DNA from: a virus
IMG/VR virus record: IMGVR_UViG_3300046740_000431
Coordinates: 1-64,000 of that record
Direction: 5' to 3' (one strand)
DNA length: 64,000 nt
How positions within the stretch are numbered: the stretch's first letter is position 1; each line of letters opens with the position of its first letter. The position numbers were made by a program, and so were the translations under genes. Under the pieces are notes generated by a model. It was given only the letters and a program-made list of their open reading frames with translations, was not told where the DNA came from and ran no database searches. This document shows positions 23,825 through 32,322 of the stretch, piece after piece.

Positions 23825-24295
23825 ATGGAGAACACGACCTACCGCGTCTGGGCGCTCTGGCAGGACCGCTCGGAGCAGCTGATCGACCTGTCCGCGAAGC
23901 ACTCGCACGAAGCGGTCGAGGCGGCCGTTCGTATGGGCCTCGTGTCTGGATGCGGCGCTCGCCGCGGCTACATCGGGCTCCACGCGGTCGAGCTTCGCCC
24001 TGTGCCGGGGACTCTGACGCCTCGCGCCATCGCGGTCCTGGCCGCGCTTGAGCAGGCTCCGCGGCTTGCGCTCACCTGGGCTACGCTGGCCAGCAAGGTG
24101 GGCGCACCGGGACTCACCGAGCTGCTCTACGAGCTCGTCAGGATGCGGCTGGTGGCGAGCGACGGCAGCAACCGGTACCGCCTGGTGGTCGCGCTCGCGC
24201 AGCGCCCGCGGTCGTCATGGCTGGCCGATGCCGTGGTCGGCGAGGATCCGATGCCGACGGACGGCCCCGCGCGGTTCCGGCTGGTCTCGCCGTGA
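23825..24295 (+). CDS. Winged-helix-like protein
   Basis: 156 residues from ATG 23825 (MENTTYRVWALWQDRSEQ). The C-terminal half, TPRAIAVLAALEQAPRLALT then ATLASKVGAPGLTELLYELV, reads as a winged helix-turn-helix. An N-terminal small domain precedes it. As first gene behind a TACCCC-box promoter it could regulate these promoters. Confidence 0.5.
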   Translation: MENTTYRVWALWQDRSEQLIDLSAKHSHEAVEAAVRMGLVSGCGARRGYIGLHAVELRPVPGTLTPRAIAVLAALEQAPRLALTWATLASKVGAPGLTELLYELVRMRLVASDGSNRYRLVVALAQRPRSSWLADAVVGEDPMPTDGPARFRLVSP

Positions 24296-24519
24296 TCACG
24301 GAGTCGACCGCGCTCGCCGCGATGATGCTCGTGGCCAGGTACGGGGAGCCGATCGAAGGAGGGATCCTCGGACAGACGCTGGTCTCTGCCCTGTGGGGGC
24401 CAGCCGCAGGGCGGGACGCGGCGCGGCGTCGGGCGGGCCGGCTGATCGACATCGCCGCGAGCCGAACCGCAACGAAGACCCGGGCCATCTGGGTTGACCT
24501 CGCATGGGAGATCTCATGA
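24292..24519 (+). CDS. Small helical hypothetical protein
   Basis: 75 residues from GTG 24292 (GTGA). Reads VITESTALAAMMLVARYGEP and later AARRRAGRLIDIAASRTATK. Function unknown; ATGA overlap with the next gene. Confidence 0.45.
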   Translation: MITESTALAAMMLVARYGEPIEGGILGQTLVSALWGPAAGRDAARRRAGRLIDIAASRTATKTRAIWVDLAWEIS

Positions 24520-24839
24520 GCTGCACGTGCCCCCGCTACACCTACCCTCGTTCGTTCTCCGAGCTCTGCCCGTGGTGCCAGGACACCAACAGGGCCCACA
24601 AGCGAATCGCTGCAGGCATGGCAGCTCTCGCGTCCGACTCCAGGCCTCGAGCTGGGTGGGACGCGAGCGTCCTGGCCGCGGTGTCCGCGGCGCCGCCACC
24701 GCGGCGCTGGCTCGTCCCGGTCGCGTTGCTGTGCCTCGCCGCCATCGTCCTGGTCGGCGCCAAGGTGTTCCACCTGGGCCGCCGGGTCGCTCCGGTCAGC
24801 ATCAAGCTCCATGTCGACCAGCCGGCTGGTGATCGGTGA
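24516..24839 (+). CDS. Small membrane protein with Cys motif
   Basis: 107 residues from ATG 24516 (MSCTCPRYTYPRSFSELCPW). N-terminal CxC and CPWC may bind zinc, and a single transmembrane helix (WLVPVALLCLAAIVLVGAKV, about 69-88) follows. Topology suggests a cytoplasmic ribbon with a short outside tail. Function unknown. Confidence 0.5.
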   Translation: MSCTCPRYTYPRSFSELCPWCQDTNRAHKRIAAGMAALASDSRPRAGWDASVLAAVSAAPPPRRWLVPVALLCLAAIVLVGAKVFHLGRRVAPVSIKLHVDQPAGDR

Positions 24840-25429
24840 GCGCTCTCGACGACCTGGTCAACATGGCGGCGATCTCGGTCAGGACGGCGCCCGGGGGCGT
24901 CGCCAAGCTCGAGGCGGCCGCCCTTCGCTACGCCGCCGACCGAGTCCGCGCCACCGGCGAGCTGCTCACCACCGAGCTCGGGCCGAAGAGGATGGCGGAA
25001 TTCCTCGAAGACCTGGTTGCCGAGCCGACGCGCCAGATCGATCGCCTCGCTGCGGGCCCCAACCCGCGTTCTCGCGTCCCGGTCCCAAAGCGCGGCGAGC
25101 GCTGCCCGCGCTGCCACAGCGGAGCGCAGGACCGCGCCTGCCTGCTCTGCCGGCCCGACCTCGTGCCCGCCTCCTCGGTGGCGTCGTGTCCTTGTTGCCA
25201 TCGCCCGGTCGACGCGTGCTGCGTCTCGATCTTCGGCGGCGAGCTTTCAGGCGGCTACGACCACCTCGCGCGCCGGCATGCCGCGGCGCGCATCCTGGCC
25301 AAGTACGACGCCGAGGCGACCGGCGCCGGCTACCTACGCACCAACCTAGGCGGTGGCGTCGACTACATCCCGGCCGAGCAGATCACCGTACTCCATTGCG
25401 ACCGCCACCGCGATCACGGAGACGCGTGA
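24836..25429 (+). CDS. Zinc-ribbon hypothetical protein
   Basis: 197 residues from GTG 24836 (GTGA). Helical N-terminal 80 residues, then Cys-rich blocks ERCPRCHSGAQDRACLLC and SCPCCHRPVDACC that look like two zinc ribbons, then an alpha/beta end. Probably nucleic-acid or protein binding. Function unknown. Confidence 0.5.
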   Translation: MSALDDLVNMAAISVRTAPGGVAKLEAAALRYAADRVRATGELLTTELGPKRMAEFLEDLVAEPTRQIDRLAAGPNPRSRVPVPKRGERCPRCHSGAQDRACLLCRPDLVPASSVASCPCCHRPVDACCVSIFGGELSGGYDHLARRHAAARILAKYDAEATGAGYLRTNLGGGVDYIPAEQITVLHCDRHRDHGDA

Positions 25430-25770
25430 TGTCGAGCCAGGGCCGCAAGCTCACTGACGAGCAGGTGATCCGAAAGCGGAAGGCGAGGGACAATATGCTT
25501 GCTCGCGTATCCAAGCTGGGTGACACGAGCTGGCCAGAGGCTGGATACGTCATCGACAGCAACGAGACAGACGATCACCCAACCCACGACAACGCCTACT
25601 GTTACGAGCACGCCAAGGCGGTCGCCGTCACCGAGACGGCCAGGACCGGGGCAGAGATGGTCATCTGTAACGTCTCCGGGTCGGAGACCGACAACGAGGA
25701 GTGGTGCGCGTTCGATGCATCAACACAGGAAGCCCGACGGACTACTGGATCGACAGCGCGCTCGGGTTGA
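25429..25770 (+). CDS. Hypothetical protein
   Basis: 113 residues from ATG 25429 (MSSQGRKLTDEQVIRKRKAR), TGATG overlap upstream. The last 18 residues look less like coding sequence than the overlapping frame starting at 25701, so a frameshift joining the two ORFs is possible. Confidence 0.45.
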   Translation: MSSQGRKLTDEQVIRKRKARDNMLARVSKLGDTSWPEAGYVIDSNETDDHPTHDNAYCYEHAKAVAVTETARTGAEMVICNVSGSETDNEEWCAFDASTQEARRTTGSTARSG

Positions 25771-25979
25771 CCGAAGAGGATCCGTACGCCGTGACGGTGA
25801 CCCCATACGAGCTGGCGAGATCGGCCGCCAACATGACAGTCGAAGACAAGCGCTGGGTAGTTTGGATGCGCCAGGCCAATCGGCTGATCATTGAAGCTCG
25901 CAAACTGCGAAGACGAAGAAAGCGTAAGGCGAGACAGAGCAAGCGACGCGGGTCCGACCGAGTCCGCGCCATCGGCTAA
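25701..25979 (+). CDS. Hypothetical protein with basic tail
   Basis: 92 residues from GTG 25701, overlapping the previous ORF by 70 nt. Reads CINTGSPTDYWIDSALGLTE, then YELARSAANMTVEDKRWVVW and ends in a very basic stretch (RKLRRRRKRKARQSKRRG). Either a separate gene or the frameshifted C-terminus of the 25429 gene. Ends 13 nt before a convergent gene. Confidence 0.45.
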   Translation: MVRVRCINTGSPTDYWIDSALGLTEEDPYAVTVTPYELARSAANMTVEDKRWVVWMRQANRLIIEARKLRRRRKRKARQSKRRGSDRVRAIG

Positions 25980-25992
25980 CTGATCGCGAAGA

Positions 25993-26181
25993 TCACCGTG
26001 CTGTCTGGTCCGCCACGACCCTGACGCGCATCTTGGCCAGCCGACCGGCGCACCGGATCAGCCAGATCGCGATGCGCCGCCGCCATCGACTTGGTGGCAA
26101 CGGCTCCTCGATCTCCACCTCGAGCGTCATCCGCGGCCCGGCCGCCGGCAGCCGGATCACGCCAACAACGCGCTCGGTCAC
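25993..26181 (-). CDS. 62-residue protein coupled to portal
   Basis: Starts at GTG 26181, overlapping the portal stop as GTGA. Contains RMTLEVEIEEPLPPSRWRRR and a short hydrophobic stretch IAIWLIRCAGRLAKM. Last leftward gene before the accessory block. Function unknown. Confidence 0.5.
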   Translation of the reverse strand: MTERVVGVIRLPAAGPRMTLEVEIEEPLPPSRWRRRIAIWLIRCAGRLAKMRVRVVADQTAR

Positions 26182-27887
26182 GCGCCACCTGGCCCAGCGG
26201 CATGGCCGGCGACGTCCGGTGACGGATGCGCTTCTGGTTGGACGTGCGGTGGCGCGCCGCCAGCCGCCGGGTCCGGTGACCGGCCACTCGCGCCCGCGGC
26301 CTGGAACTCGCCCATCATCGCCCCGTCGGACGCTCCGGTCTCGGCGTTGAGGCGCGCGAGCGCGGCCGCGGGGTCGTCGATCCCGAAGTACGGCGCCAGG
26401 TACTGCATTGCGCTGTCGCGGTCGATCGATTGCGCGGTGCGCGCGGCCGACACCGCGGTCGCCGCGGCGCTCGCGTCACTGGCCCCGCGCTGCACCCATT
26501 CCGGCCACGACAACTCGATCTCGTCGTCGTCGAGATCGGAGAGCCCGCGTGGGAGCTCGGGGAGCCGCGGCATCACGCGCGGCATCACGCGCAGCCCAGT
26601 CGTGGGGTCGAATCGCGGCGACGCGTCGGCGCCGGCGCGCATGCGGATCACGGCCCGAATCATCTTGCCGAGGAGCGGCTTGATGCCGTGCTCCCCGTAC
26701 TGCTCGCGGAAGAGGTCGCCGCGCTCGTGCATCGGCGAGTACCTGCGCTCGATCTCGGTGGCCGTCATCGACCCGGACGCCTCGAAGTCGAGGATGCAGC
26801 GGACGACCTCGAGAAAGTGCGCGCGGTGCTCCTTCGCGACGCTCATGGCCGATGCGATGCCGGCGCCGGTCATCTCGACGTACTGGGCGCTCGCCCCCTT
26901 CTCGAGCTTGAACGCGTTGCGCGAGCCCTTCCTGATCTGCTCGACCTTGAGCTCGTCGCTGCCGATCGCGAGCGTCGGGTCGCAGTTCTCGACCGCCCCC
27001 TGGTCGGCCTGGCTGATCAGCCTGTCGATCGCCTCCTGGGTCTCGAACTCGCCCTGGCAGTCCGGCTCGCCGTCCATCTCGTCGGTCTGCGTGTTTCGGA
27101 TCCAGACCGCCGGGCACTCGCCGAACCCGTGCTCGGATTCGGTCTGGACCTCCCACGCCGGCTCCTCTCCGTTGCCGACGGGTACCGGCTTGTAGACGAC
27201 GTCCGTCCGCTCGTCGATGCAGCGGCGGTACCACATGTTCACGGTGACGAGCGTCCCGTCCGGCTTTCTCGCCTCGACGGGGAACATGTAGCGGATCTCG
27301 AGCGCCGAGATCTCTCCGGTCGACATGTCCAGGAAGGTCGGCGTGCACCACCTGGCGTCGTGGACGTCGACGATCGGCTTCCCGTTGCGGAACCGGAACG
27401 ACATCCCAACGGAGCCCTGGCCGCCGCCGAAGGAGCGGGCGTAGGCGAAGCGGATCCACAGCCGGGCGCTCTTGATCAGCGATTCGATCCAGCTCTGCAC
27501 GGCGGGGTCACCGGCGATACTGACCTTCGGGTGCATCTTCGCGGAGAACAGGAGGCCGGTGAACCGGTCCACCACCGCGCGCGTCAGGTGGTACGGCGCC
27601 GTCGGGCGTCGCATGTTGAGCGGCAGCTCGTCGTACTGGCCGCTCGCGTCGGTCCACCCGGGCGGCAGGACCGTGTTTCGCGAGACCGTGTCGCGCTCGA
27701 GGTCGGTTAGGCACTTCCTGCCGTCCCAGCCGATCGTCCTGCCCTCGTACTGCGTGGCCGAGTAGAAGCCCCAGTATCGGTTCAGCTCGAGCTGGCGCGC
27801 CGTGAGCCCGAGCCGGCGGATCCGGGTCATCAGGCGATCCTGCTCGTGGACGCCTGAGGTGAATGCCTGCAGCGGGCTGTAGACCAC
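26178..27887 (-). CDS. Portal protein
   Basis: 569 residues from GTG 27887; ATG 27830 (MTRIRRLGLTARQLELNRYW) is an alternative start. Follows the terminase genes and shows portal traits: an N-terminal helical domain with FYSATQYEGRTIGWDG, an immunity to domain shuffling in the central EISALEIRYMFPVEARKPDG strands, a DRLISQADQGAVENCDPTLA block, and long C-terminal helices (THEVVRCILDFEASG-like, ERRYSPMHERGDLFREQYGE). Length is normal for a portal. It would form the dodecameric DNA gate. The Pro/Ala-rich end (GGAPPHVQPEAHPSPDVAGH) is probably disordered. The minor head gene that usually follows lies 16 kb away. Confidence 0.78.
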   Translation of the reverse strand: MVYSPLQAFTSGVHEQDRLMTRIRRLGLTARQLELNRYWGFYSATQYEGRTIGWDGRKCLTDLERDTVSRNTVLPPGWTDASGQYDELPLNMRRPTAPYHLTRAVVDRFTGLLFSAKMHPKVSIAGDPAVQSWIESLIKSARLWIRFAYARSFGGGQGSVGMSFRFRNGKPIVDVHDARWCTPTFLDMSTGEISALEIRYMFPVEARKPDGTLVTVNMWYRRCIDERTDVVYKPVPVGNGEEPAWEVQTESEHGFGECPAVWIRNTQTDEMDGEPDCQGEFETQEAIDRLISQADQGAVENCDPTLAIGSDELKVEQIRKGSRNAFKLEKGASAQYVEMTGAGIASAMSVAKEHRAHFLEVVRCILDFEASGSMTATEIERRYSPMHERGDLFREQYGEHGIKPLLGKMIRAVIRMRAGADASPRFDPTTGLRVMPRVMPRLPELPRGLSDLDDDEIELSWPEWVQRGASDASAAATAVSAARTAQSIDRDSAMQYLAPYFGIDDPAAALARLNAETGASDGAMMGEFQAAGASGRSPDPAAGGAPPHVQPEAHPSPDVAGHAAGPGGA

Positions 27888-28088
27888 GCGTCATCGTCGA
27901 CGGGCGAGCACGTCAACGCAACGCCGTGGCCACCGGCGCCAGCGGCCGGGAAGGCCCCCTCTTACCGCCCTCGCACGCTGCAGCGGCTCGGGTTGACGGT
28001 CTCTACGGGCCTCGTTCGCTCACGGTTTACAGCCGGCTTGCGCGCGATGCCGAGGGGCGTAGACGTTGGCCTTGCGGCCCAAGAGATG

Positions 28089-28124
28089 ACCAGCCGGGGT
28101 TTCCCCGTTGGTTCCCCGGCTGGT
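28089..28124. terminator. 11-bp perfect hairpin after tRNA-fMet
   Basis: ACCAGCCGGGG (28089-28099) pairs with CCCCGGCTGGT (28114-28124) around a 14-nt loop, 7 nt beyond the tRNA end on the minus strand. No T-run. Likely a transcript-end or processing structure. The 27.89-28.09 kb stretch between it and the portal start holds no convincing gene. Confidence 0.5.
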
Positions 28125-28131
28125 TCTGTCG

Positions 28132-28205
<74 letters not shown>

Positions 28206-28233
28206 GGTGACGTTGTAGCCGTGGGGAGGCGAG

Positions 28234-28575
28234 ATGTCCAGCTCGAGGCCAGGCAGGACGCGGGTCGTAGGCGCTCACGCGACACCAAGCGTCCAGCCGC
28301 CGCCGGTCCGCTACGTCGGTGATGTCGCGGTGAGCCGACGATCCGCCCGCTGGATCAAGATCCAGAACGGGGGATGCGAAACCACGAAGCCCCGGCACGC
28401 GGGCCGCACATCGGACCGATCGCCGACTCACTGCTGCTTCCGCCCTACAAGCCCCAGTCGGATCAACCTCGGTTCCCGTGCACGGCCAGGGTCGTGGTTG
28501 CGCGGACGATCCCTGATGAGCACGGCGACCCGATCACCTACCGCGTGCGCACCACCGGCGAGGACTGGTGGTTGA
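28234..28575 (+). CDS. Possible N-terminal part of a frameshifted rightward gene
   Basis: ATG 28234 has a strong GGGGAGG ribosome-binding site 4-5 nt upstream. Reads MSSSRPGRTRVVGAHATPSV then VAVSRRSARWIKIQNGG with good codon use, but after about 28380 the other frame (28374 ORF) looks coding. A single indel may have split the gene. Confidence 0.35.
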   Translation: MSSSRPGRTRVVGAHATPSVQPPPVRYVGDVAVSRRSARWIKIQNGGCETTKPRHAGRTSDRSPTHCCFRPTSPSRINLGSRARPGSWLRGRSLMSTATRSPTACAPPARTGG

Positions 28576-28706
28576 GCGCGACGCTGCGCGGGTTCCGCGC
28601 GAGCGCCATGTTGCACACGGTGAGCGAGCGCCGCGCCACGATCTGGATGCTGGCGATCAAGAACGGCATGATCGGGATCGGCGATGCCGGTCAGTGGCCG
28701 GCTTGA
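28374..28706 (+). CDS. Small rightward hypothetical protein
   Basis: 110 residues from ATG 28374 (MRNHEAPARGPHIGPIADSL). Contains VVVARTIPDEHGDPITYRVR and ends AIKNGMIGIGDAGQWPA. A lone rightward gene between the initiator tRNA and the terminase operon; it may be the C-terminal part of the 28234 frame. Function unknown. Confidence 0.5.
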   Translation: MRNHEAPARGPHIGPIADSLLLPPYKPQSDQPRFPCTARVVVARTIPDEHGDPITYRVRTTGEDWWLSATLRGFRASAMLHTVSERRATIWMLAIKNGMIGIGDAGQWPA

Positions 28707-28721
28707 CGGCGACGTCGGCGG

Positions 28722-28925
28722 TCAGGCTCTGACGAAGTCGCCGCTTCGATATTCGCCGTGATCGAAGCCCTCGTGCCGCACCCCACCGTGCGAGACCAGC
28801 CCGTCGTCCTGGTAGCACCGACATCCGCCCTTCTCGACCTCGTCGCACCGGCAGCCCGGCCAGCGCGGAACCTGCGGAGCGCGCGGCGTCAGGTCGAGCT
28901 GGCCTTCGCGGACCCGGCCGCTCAC
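28722..28925 (-). CDS. Cys-rich small protein coupled to TerL
   Basis: 67 residues from GTG 28925, overlapping the terminase stop as GTGA. Centre GCRCDEVEKGGCRCYQDDG has a C-x-C ... C-x-C zinc-binding pattern; the end HEGFDHGEYRSGDFVRA is acidic/aromatic. Function unknown. Its stop faces the rightward gene ending at 28706. Confidence 0.5.
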   Translation of the reverse strand: MSGRVREGQLDLTPRAPQVPRWPGCRCDEVEKGGCRCYQDDGLVSHGGVRHEGFDHGEYRSGDFVRA

Positions 28926-30433
28926 GTTCGCCGCCGTCTCGAGGTGACGCCAGCCGGGGCCGCCGCCATGCGCGCGCCCTCGCGAGCGATCCACGTGGCC
29001 ATGAGCCGATCCCCTGTGTGGCTCTTGGGGTCGTAGCGGAGCATCTCGTCGAGCAGCTTGCGGACCTCGGCGTTCATCGACGCCTGGAGCATCTGCGGCC
29101 CGAGGCGGGCGGCGCCGCGGTTAGGGATGATCCACTTCCCGGCGGAGAACTCGATCGCGAGCGACTCGATCCCGTAGCTCGGATCGTACTTGTTCTTCCC
29201 CGTGTAGAACGCCTTGACCGGGACCGCGGTCTGGTCGTTGACGAACTGCTTGAGCATCCGCTGCTGGCCGTTGCTCTCGACGACCACGAGGGAGTTGTAG
29301 CGCTGGTTCACGTCCTTGATGCGCGAGACGATCTCGGGGCCTCCCCAGCGCCCGGCCTCGATGTTGAGCAGCTGGCGCGCCTGGTCCTTCTCGCGCACCG
29401 CGATCGTCACCAGGGCCGTCTCGTCGCCCGTCGTCGCCTTGGTCACCGCCAGGTCGACGCCGGTCACCGTGCGGTATCCCGCGGGGACCACGACCAGCGA
29501 ATAGGCGAGCTCGATGCCGTCCCCGTTGAGGAGCGCCGCGCGCAGGTAGTCGAGCTTGAAGCGCCGGTCCGCGTCGGCGACCGGGTCGCAGAACAGCGAG
29601 CGCCGGGACTCGATGGGGCCGCGGTCCTCGATCGCCTTCTCGATGCGCTCGAGCGGCCACACCGACGGCCAGCTGGAGACCCCGTCCTGCAGCACGGGGT
29701 ACTTGCGGGCGAAGGTGTTCGCCTCCGCCGCGTAGCGGTGCATGGCGTCGTCGGGGTGCCAGGCGTTGCCGATGAACCAGAGCCTGCCGTGTGCCGTGCG
29801 CCGCCCCTCGATCGTGCTCTTGAGCCAGCCGTAGTACTTCTCGCGCAGGTGGTCGCTGTGCGTGTTCACCGCGTCGAGGTAGTCGTCGATGATGATCAGG
29901 TCGTAGCGGCCGCCGAGCACGGATCCGCCGAACCCGGCCGCCTGGACCGTCGGATCCTTCGAGCGCGTGGCGCGCCGGACGATGAAGGCGTCCGCCTGCC
30001 ACATCCCGGTGGTGTCGCTCTTGTCGGGCACGACGCCCGGGAAAACCATCCGGTACTCGATGGAGTTCTCGATGTAGTTCTTGATCGACTTGACGATCTT
30101 CTTCGGCCCGCCGGCGGCGCTCGCCAGGATCAGGATGCGGATGTTCGGGTTCCGGCCGATCTCCCAGAGCGTCCGGCCGACCGAGATCCCCGAGGTCTTC
30201 CCGGCCTCGGTGTGGGTCCAGATGACCACGCGCGGGTGCTTGTCGAGGACGTCGTGCCAGTCCTCGTGCATCGGCGCGAGCTCGATGGGTAGGTTGGTCT
30301 CCTCGTCGCGGAGCACGAATTGGCAGAACACCACCGGGTCCGTGCGCGAGACCTCGGCGAGCTTGGCGAGCGCCGGCCCCAGCGTCTGCGCGGCCGCGAT
30401 GGCCTTCGCGTGCGGCCGGGTGTCAGTTCGCAT
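28922..30433 (-). CDS. terL: Terminase large subunit
   Basis: 503 residues. ATPase domain: Walker A-like THTEAGKT at 73-80, Walker B DLIIIDDYLD with D183/D184, and coupling region FIGNAWHPDD. Nuclease domain (RNase H-like): first acidic residue in TVTGVDLAVT (D327), second in SLVVVESNG (E386), a third near TGDRLMATW at the C-terminus. It packages DNA into the prohead using ATP and cuts concatemers. It overlaps the small-subunit gene by 11 nt, and the portal follows after the tRNA. Walker A has a Glu where Lys/Arg-rich variants are usual. Confidence 0.9.
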   Translation of the reverse strand: MRTDTRPHAKAIAAAQTLGPALAKLAEVSRTDPVVFCQFVLRDEETNLPIELAPMHEDWHDVLDKHPRVVIWTHTEAGKTSGISVGRTLWEIGRNPNIRILILASAAGGPKKIVKSIKNYIENSIEYRMVFPGVVPDKSDTTGMWQADAFIVRRATRSKDPTVQAAGFGGSVLGGRYDLIIIDDYLDAVNTHSDHLREKYYGWLKSTIEGRRTAHGRLWFIGNAWHPDDAMHRYAAEANTFARKYPVLQDGVSSWPSVWPLERIEKAIEDRGPIESRRSLFCDPVADADRRFKLDYLRAALLNGDGIELAYSLVVVPAGYRTVTGVDLAVTKATTGDETALVTIAVREKDQARQLLNIEAGRWGGPEIVSRIKDVNQRYNSLVVVESNGQQRMLKQFVNDQTAVPVKAFYTGKNKYDPSYGIESLAIEFSAGKWIIPNRGAARLGPQMLQASMNAEVRKLLDEMLRYDPKSHTGDRLMATWIAREGARMAAAPAGVTSRRRRT

Positions 30434-31091
30434 CGCCGGCCGGGGTCGGCGGGATCTCGTCGTGGCCCTGGTCGTCGTCGACCTCGACGGCGCTCGCGTC
30501 TACCACTGGCGGCGGGACCGGCGAACTCGCGAGCGACTTCCTCCGCTGGGCCAGCTCGATGGTCGCCTGGGCGTGGGCGACGATGCGCGCGGCTTCCTCG
30601 GCCGATGCCGGCTCGATTCCGGTGGGGAGGAGGAGCGATCCGTCGTAGGCGTAGGCGCCGTCGATCCTGGCGATCTTGTCGGCCGCTGCCACCGCCGCGG
30701 TGATCAGCTGCGCCGCCTTGCTCTTGTTGGTGTCGTCCATCGCCAGCTTGGCCGCACGCTGGAACATCATGGTCAGCATCGCGCGGGTGCGCGCCTGCTT
30801 CCGGTTCTTGGGCGCCGCGACCTCACCGTCGAGCGTCTCGAGCGCCCCGTTGAGGGCGGTCCTGGCCGCGGTGCGGCCGCATGCCCAGGTCTTCGGCTTA
30901 CCGTCCGGGTTGGTGCCGGTGTGCTCCAGCCAGGTGATCACCTGGTCCGGGGAGTAGCCGAGGCCGAGCATCTCGCGAGCTCCGGCGAGGGCTAGCGCCT
31001 TCTGGGTGGCCTTCGGGACCGGGGCGGCGGGCGCCGGCAGCGCTGGGTCCGGCGGCCCGCTGGGCGTCTCGTCATCGGCCACATCTGGCAC
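30423..31091 (-). CDS. Putative terminase small subunit
   Basis: 222 residues from GTG 31091. Disordered Pro/Ala-rich start, then a helix-turn-helix-like block LALAGAREMLGLGYSPDQVI followed by helices (ARTRAMLTMMFQRAAKLAMD), and a Pro/Asp-rich tail. Size, HTH and the overlap with TerL support this call. It would bind the packaging site. Confidence 0.72.
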   Translation of the reverse strand: MPDVADDETPSGPPDPALPAPAAPVPKATQKALALAGAREMLGLGYSPDQVITWLEHTGTNPDGKPKTWACGRTAARTALNGALETLDGEVAAPKNRKQARTRAMLTMMFQRAAKLAMDDTNKSKAAQLITAAVAAADKIARIDGAYAYDGSLLLPTGIEPASAEEAARIVAHAQATIELAQRRKSLASSPVPPPVVDASAVEVDDDQGHDEIPPTPAGDAN

Positions 31092-31121
31092 GATATCACG
31101 GGCCGCGTCGGATAACGGAGG

Positions 31122-31490
31122 TCAGTACGGGATGGCCACCGCCATCGCCTGGACGACAGCCAGGAAGATGTCGTCCTTCGCTCGCTGCTCGGGTGGGAGC
31201 TGCGCATACGGGACGATACACGGGTGCTCCTTGGTGTCGGCGTTCTTGACCGGACCGTGCTTCCATCCGTCGGCTTGCTTGTTCCTGACCCATGACTCGT
31301 GCAGCTGCTCGGGCGTGTCGCCGACGAGCACGCGGGCCACGCCGTCGAGCGCGCTCGTGCGCTGCCACGCGGGCGCTTCGTCCCACCCGACCTGCGAGGT
31401 GTCGCCCATGGCGATGCAGTAGGCGCGATTGGCCTCGTGCGCGGCGCGCGCGCACGCGGTGAGGCGATGATCGATCTGTGTGTTCTCCAT
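31122..31490 (-). CDS. RyR-domain protein
   Basis: 122 residues from ATG 31490 (MENTQIDHRLTACARAAHEA). The whole protein is one RyR domain: CARAAHEANRAYCIAMGD, SQVGWDEAPAWQRTSALDGV, a PEQLHESWVRNKQADGWKHG block and KEHPCIVPYAQLPPEQRAKD. In prokaryotes RyR domains occur in nucleotide-signalling and conflict systems and are thought to bind nucleotide-derived ligands; in phages they are found as stand-alone proteins. A GTGACC-17-TGATAG promoter-like pair lies just upstream. I infer a ligand-sequestering or counter-defence role. Confidence 0.85.
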   Translation of the reverse strand: MENTQIDHRLTACARAAHEANRAYCIAMGDTSQVGWDEAPAWQRTSALDGVARVLVGDTPEQLHESWVRNKQADGWKHGPVKNADTKEHPCIVPYAQLPPEQRAKDDIFLAVVQAMAVAIPY

Positions 31491-31525
31491 CGACGGCACG
31501 CTATCACGGGCGTGCCCGGTAAAGG

Positions 31526-31918
31526 TCACACCAGATCGTCGGAGACCAGCTGGTCGGCGCTGCGCCAACCCTGCCCGCGCGCGCCGCCAGCCAGCACCCA
31601 TGCCACAACCGGCACCGCGTCGATCGCCACCTTACCGTAGGGCGGCGCGCCGTCGTCGAACACGTACAGCTCGACAGGCGGGACGCCGAGCGCCCGGGCA
31701 TCGGCGATCCCGAAGTAGCGGAACGCGCCGCGATCGGCGATCTCGGCGAGCTCGCGCTCGACCGCTCTCGTGCACGTCGCCATCAGGTCGGCGGTGAGAT
31801 CTCGACCGGCGTACGGTGTCATCGCGTGGACCGCGCAGAACCTGACCAGCTGGTCGAGCGGTCCGCGCGCCAGATCCCGGCGGCCACGCGCCAGCTTGCG
31901 CCTGATCGTCGAGATCAC
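31526..31918 (-). CDS. Hypothetical protein
   Basis: 130 residues from GTG 31918 (GTGA with the DUF2493 gene). Helical N-terminus (VISTIRRKLARGRRDLARGP), then DRGAFRYFGIADARALGVPP and a hydrophobic PPYGKVAIDAVPVVAWVLAG. No family recognised. Coupled to the SLOG-like gene, so possibly a partner. Confidence 0.5.
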   Translation of the reverse strand: MISTIRRKLARGRRDLARGPLDQLVRFCAVHAMTPYAGRDLTADLMATCTRAVERELAEIADRGAFRYFGIADARALGVPPVELYVFDDGAPPYGKVAIDAVPVVAWVLAGGARGQGWRSADQLVSDDLV

Positions 31919-32322
31919 TTCGGCCGCTTCCCCGGCCGCCACGGGAACACCTCGACCGGCTTGTGGCGGGCCACCATGCGGATGCACATGTCCGCGGTCC
32001 CGCTCGAGCGAGCGTCCCAGAACAGCAGCGCCGCGTCTCCGATCTCGGCCATCTGCCGGTTGCGCATCTTGGGGGCCAGCCACTTGCTGTGCTGGGAGAT
32101 CATCCGGGGCGTGATCGGGCAGGGGATCACCACTTTGCCGCGGGCCTCCGCCCAGGCCTTGCCGCAGAGGTCGGCGCCGCGAGCCAGCCCGCAGACCACG
32201 TGGGTCCACTCGCCGGGGACCCAGAGCAGACCAGTCGGATCGAGCTTGGAGATCGTCTCGTCGATCTCCTCGATCGACGGGTAGACGGTCTGGCTTCCGG
32301 CGATGATGACCGAGCGTATCAC
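31915..32322 (-). CDS. DUF2493 / SLOG-like nucleotide-binding protein
   Basis: 135 residues from ATG 32322. Rossmann-like start SVIIAGSQTVYPSIEEIDE, glycine motif THVVCGLARGADLCGKAWAE, then PKMRNRQMAEIGDAALLFWD with SSGTADM, the usual signature order of DUF2493/YspA-like proteins of the SLOG (DprA/LOG) superfamily. These bind nucleotides or nucleotide-derived signals. It sits beside RyR and deaminase-like genes. Confidence 0.78.
   Translation of the reverse strand: MIRSVIIAGSQTVYPSIEEIDETISKLDPTGLLWVPGEWTHVVCGLARGADLCGKAWAEARGKVVIPCPITPRMISQHSKWLAPKMRNRQMAEIGDAALLFWDARSSGTADMCIRMVARHKPVEVFPWRPGKRPK

Noticed and set aside
26408-27710. Rightward long frames antisense to portal
   Set aside because: Shadow frames of portal with Arg/Gly composition and no start signal.
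27894-28089. Leftward frame (…ARKPAVNRERTRP…) upstream of the portal
   Set aside because: No plausible start codon; probably non-coding leader.
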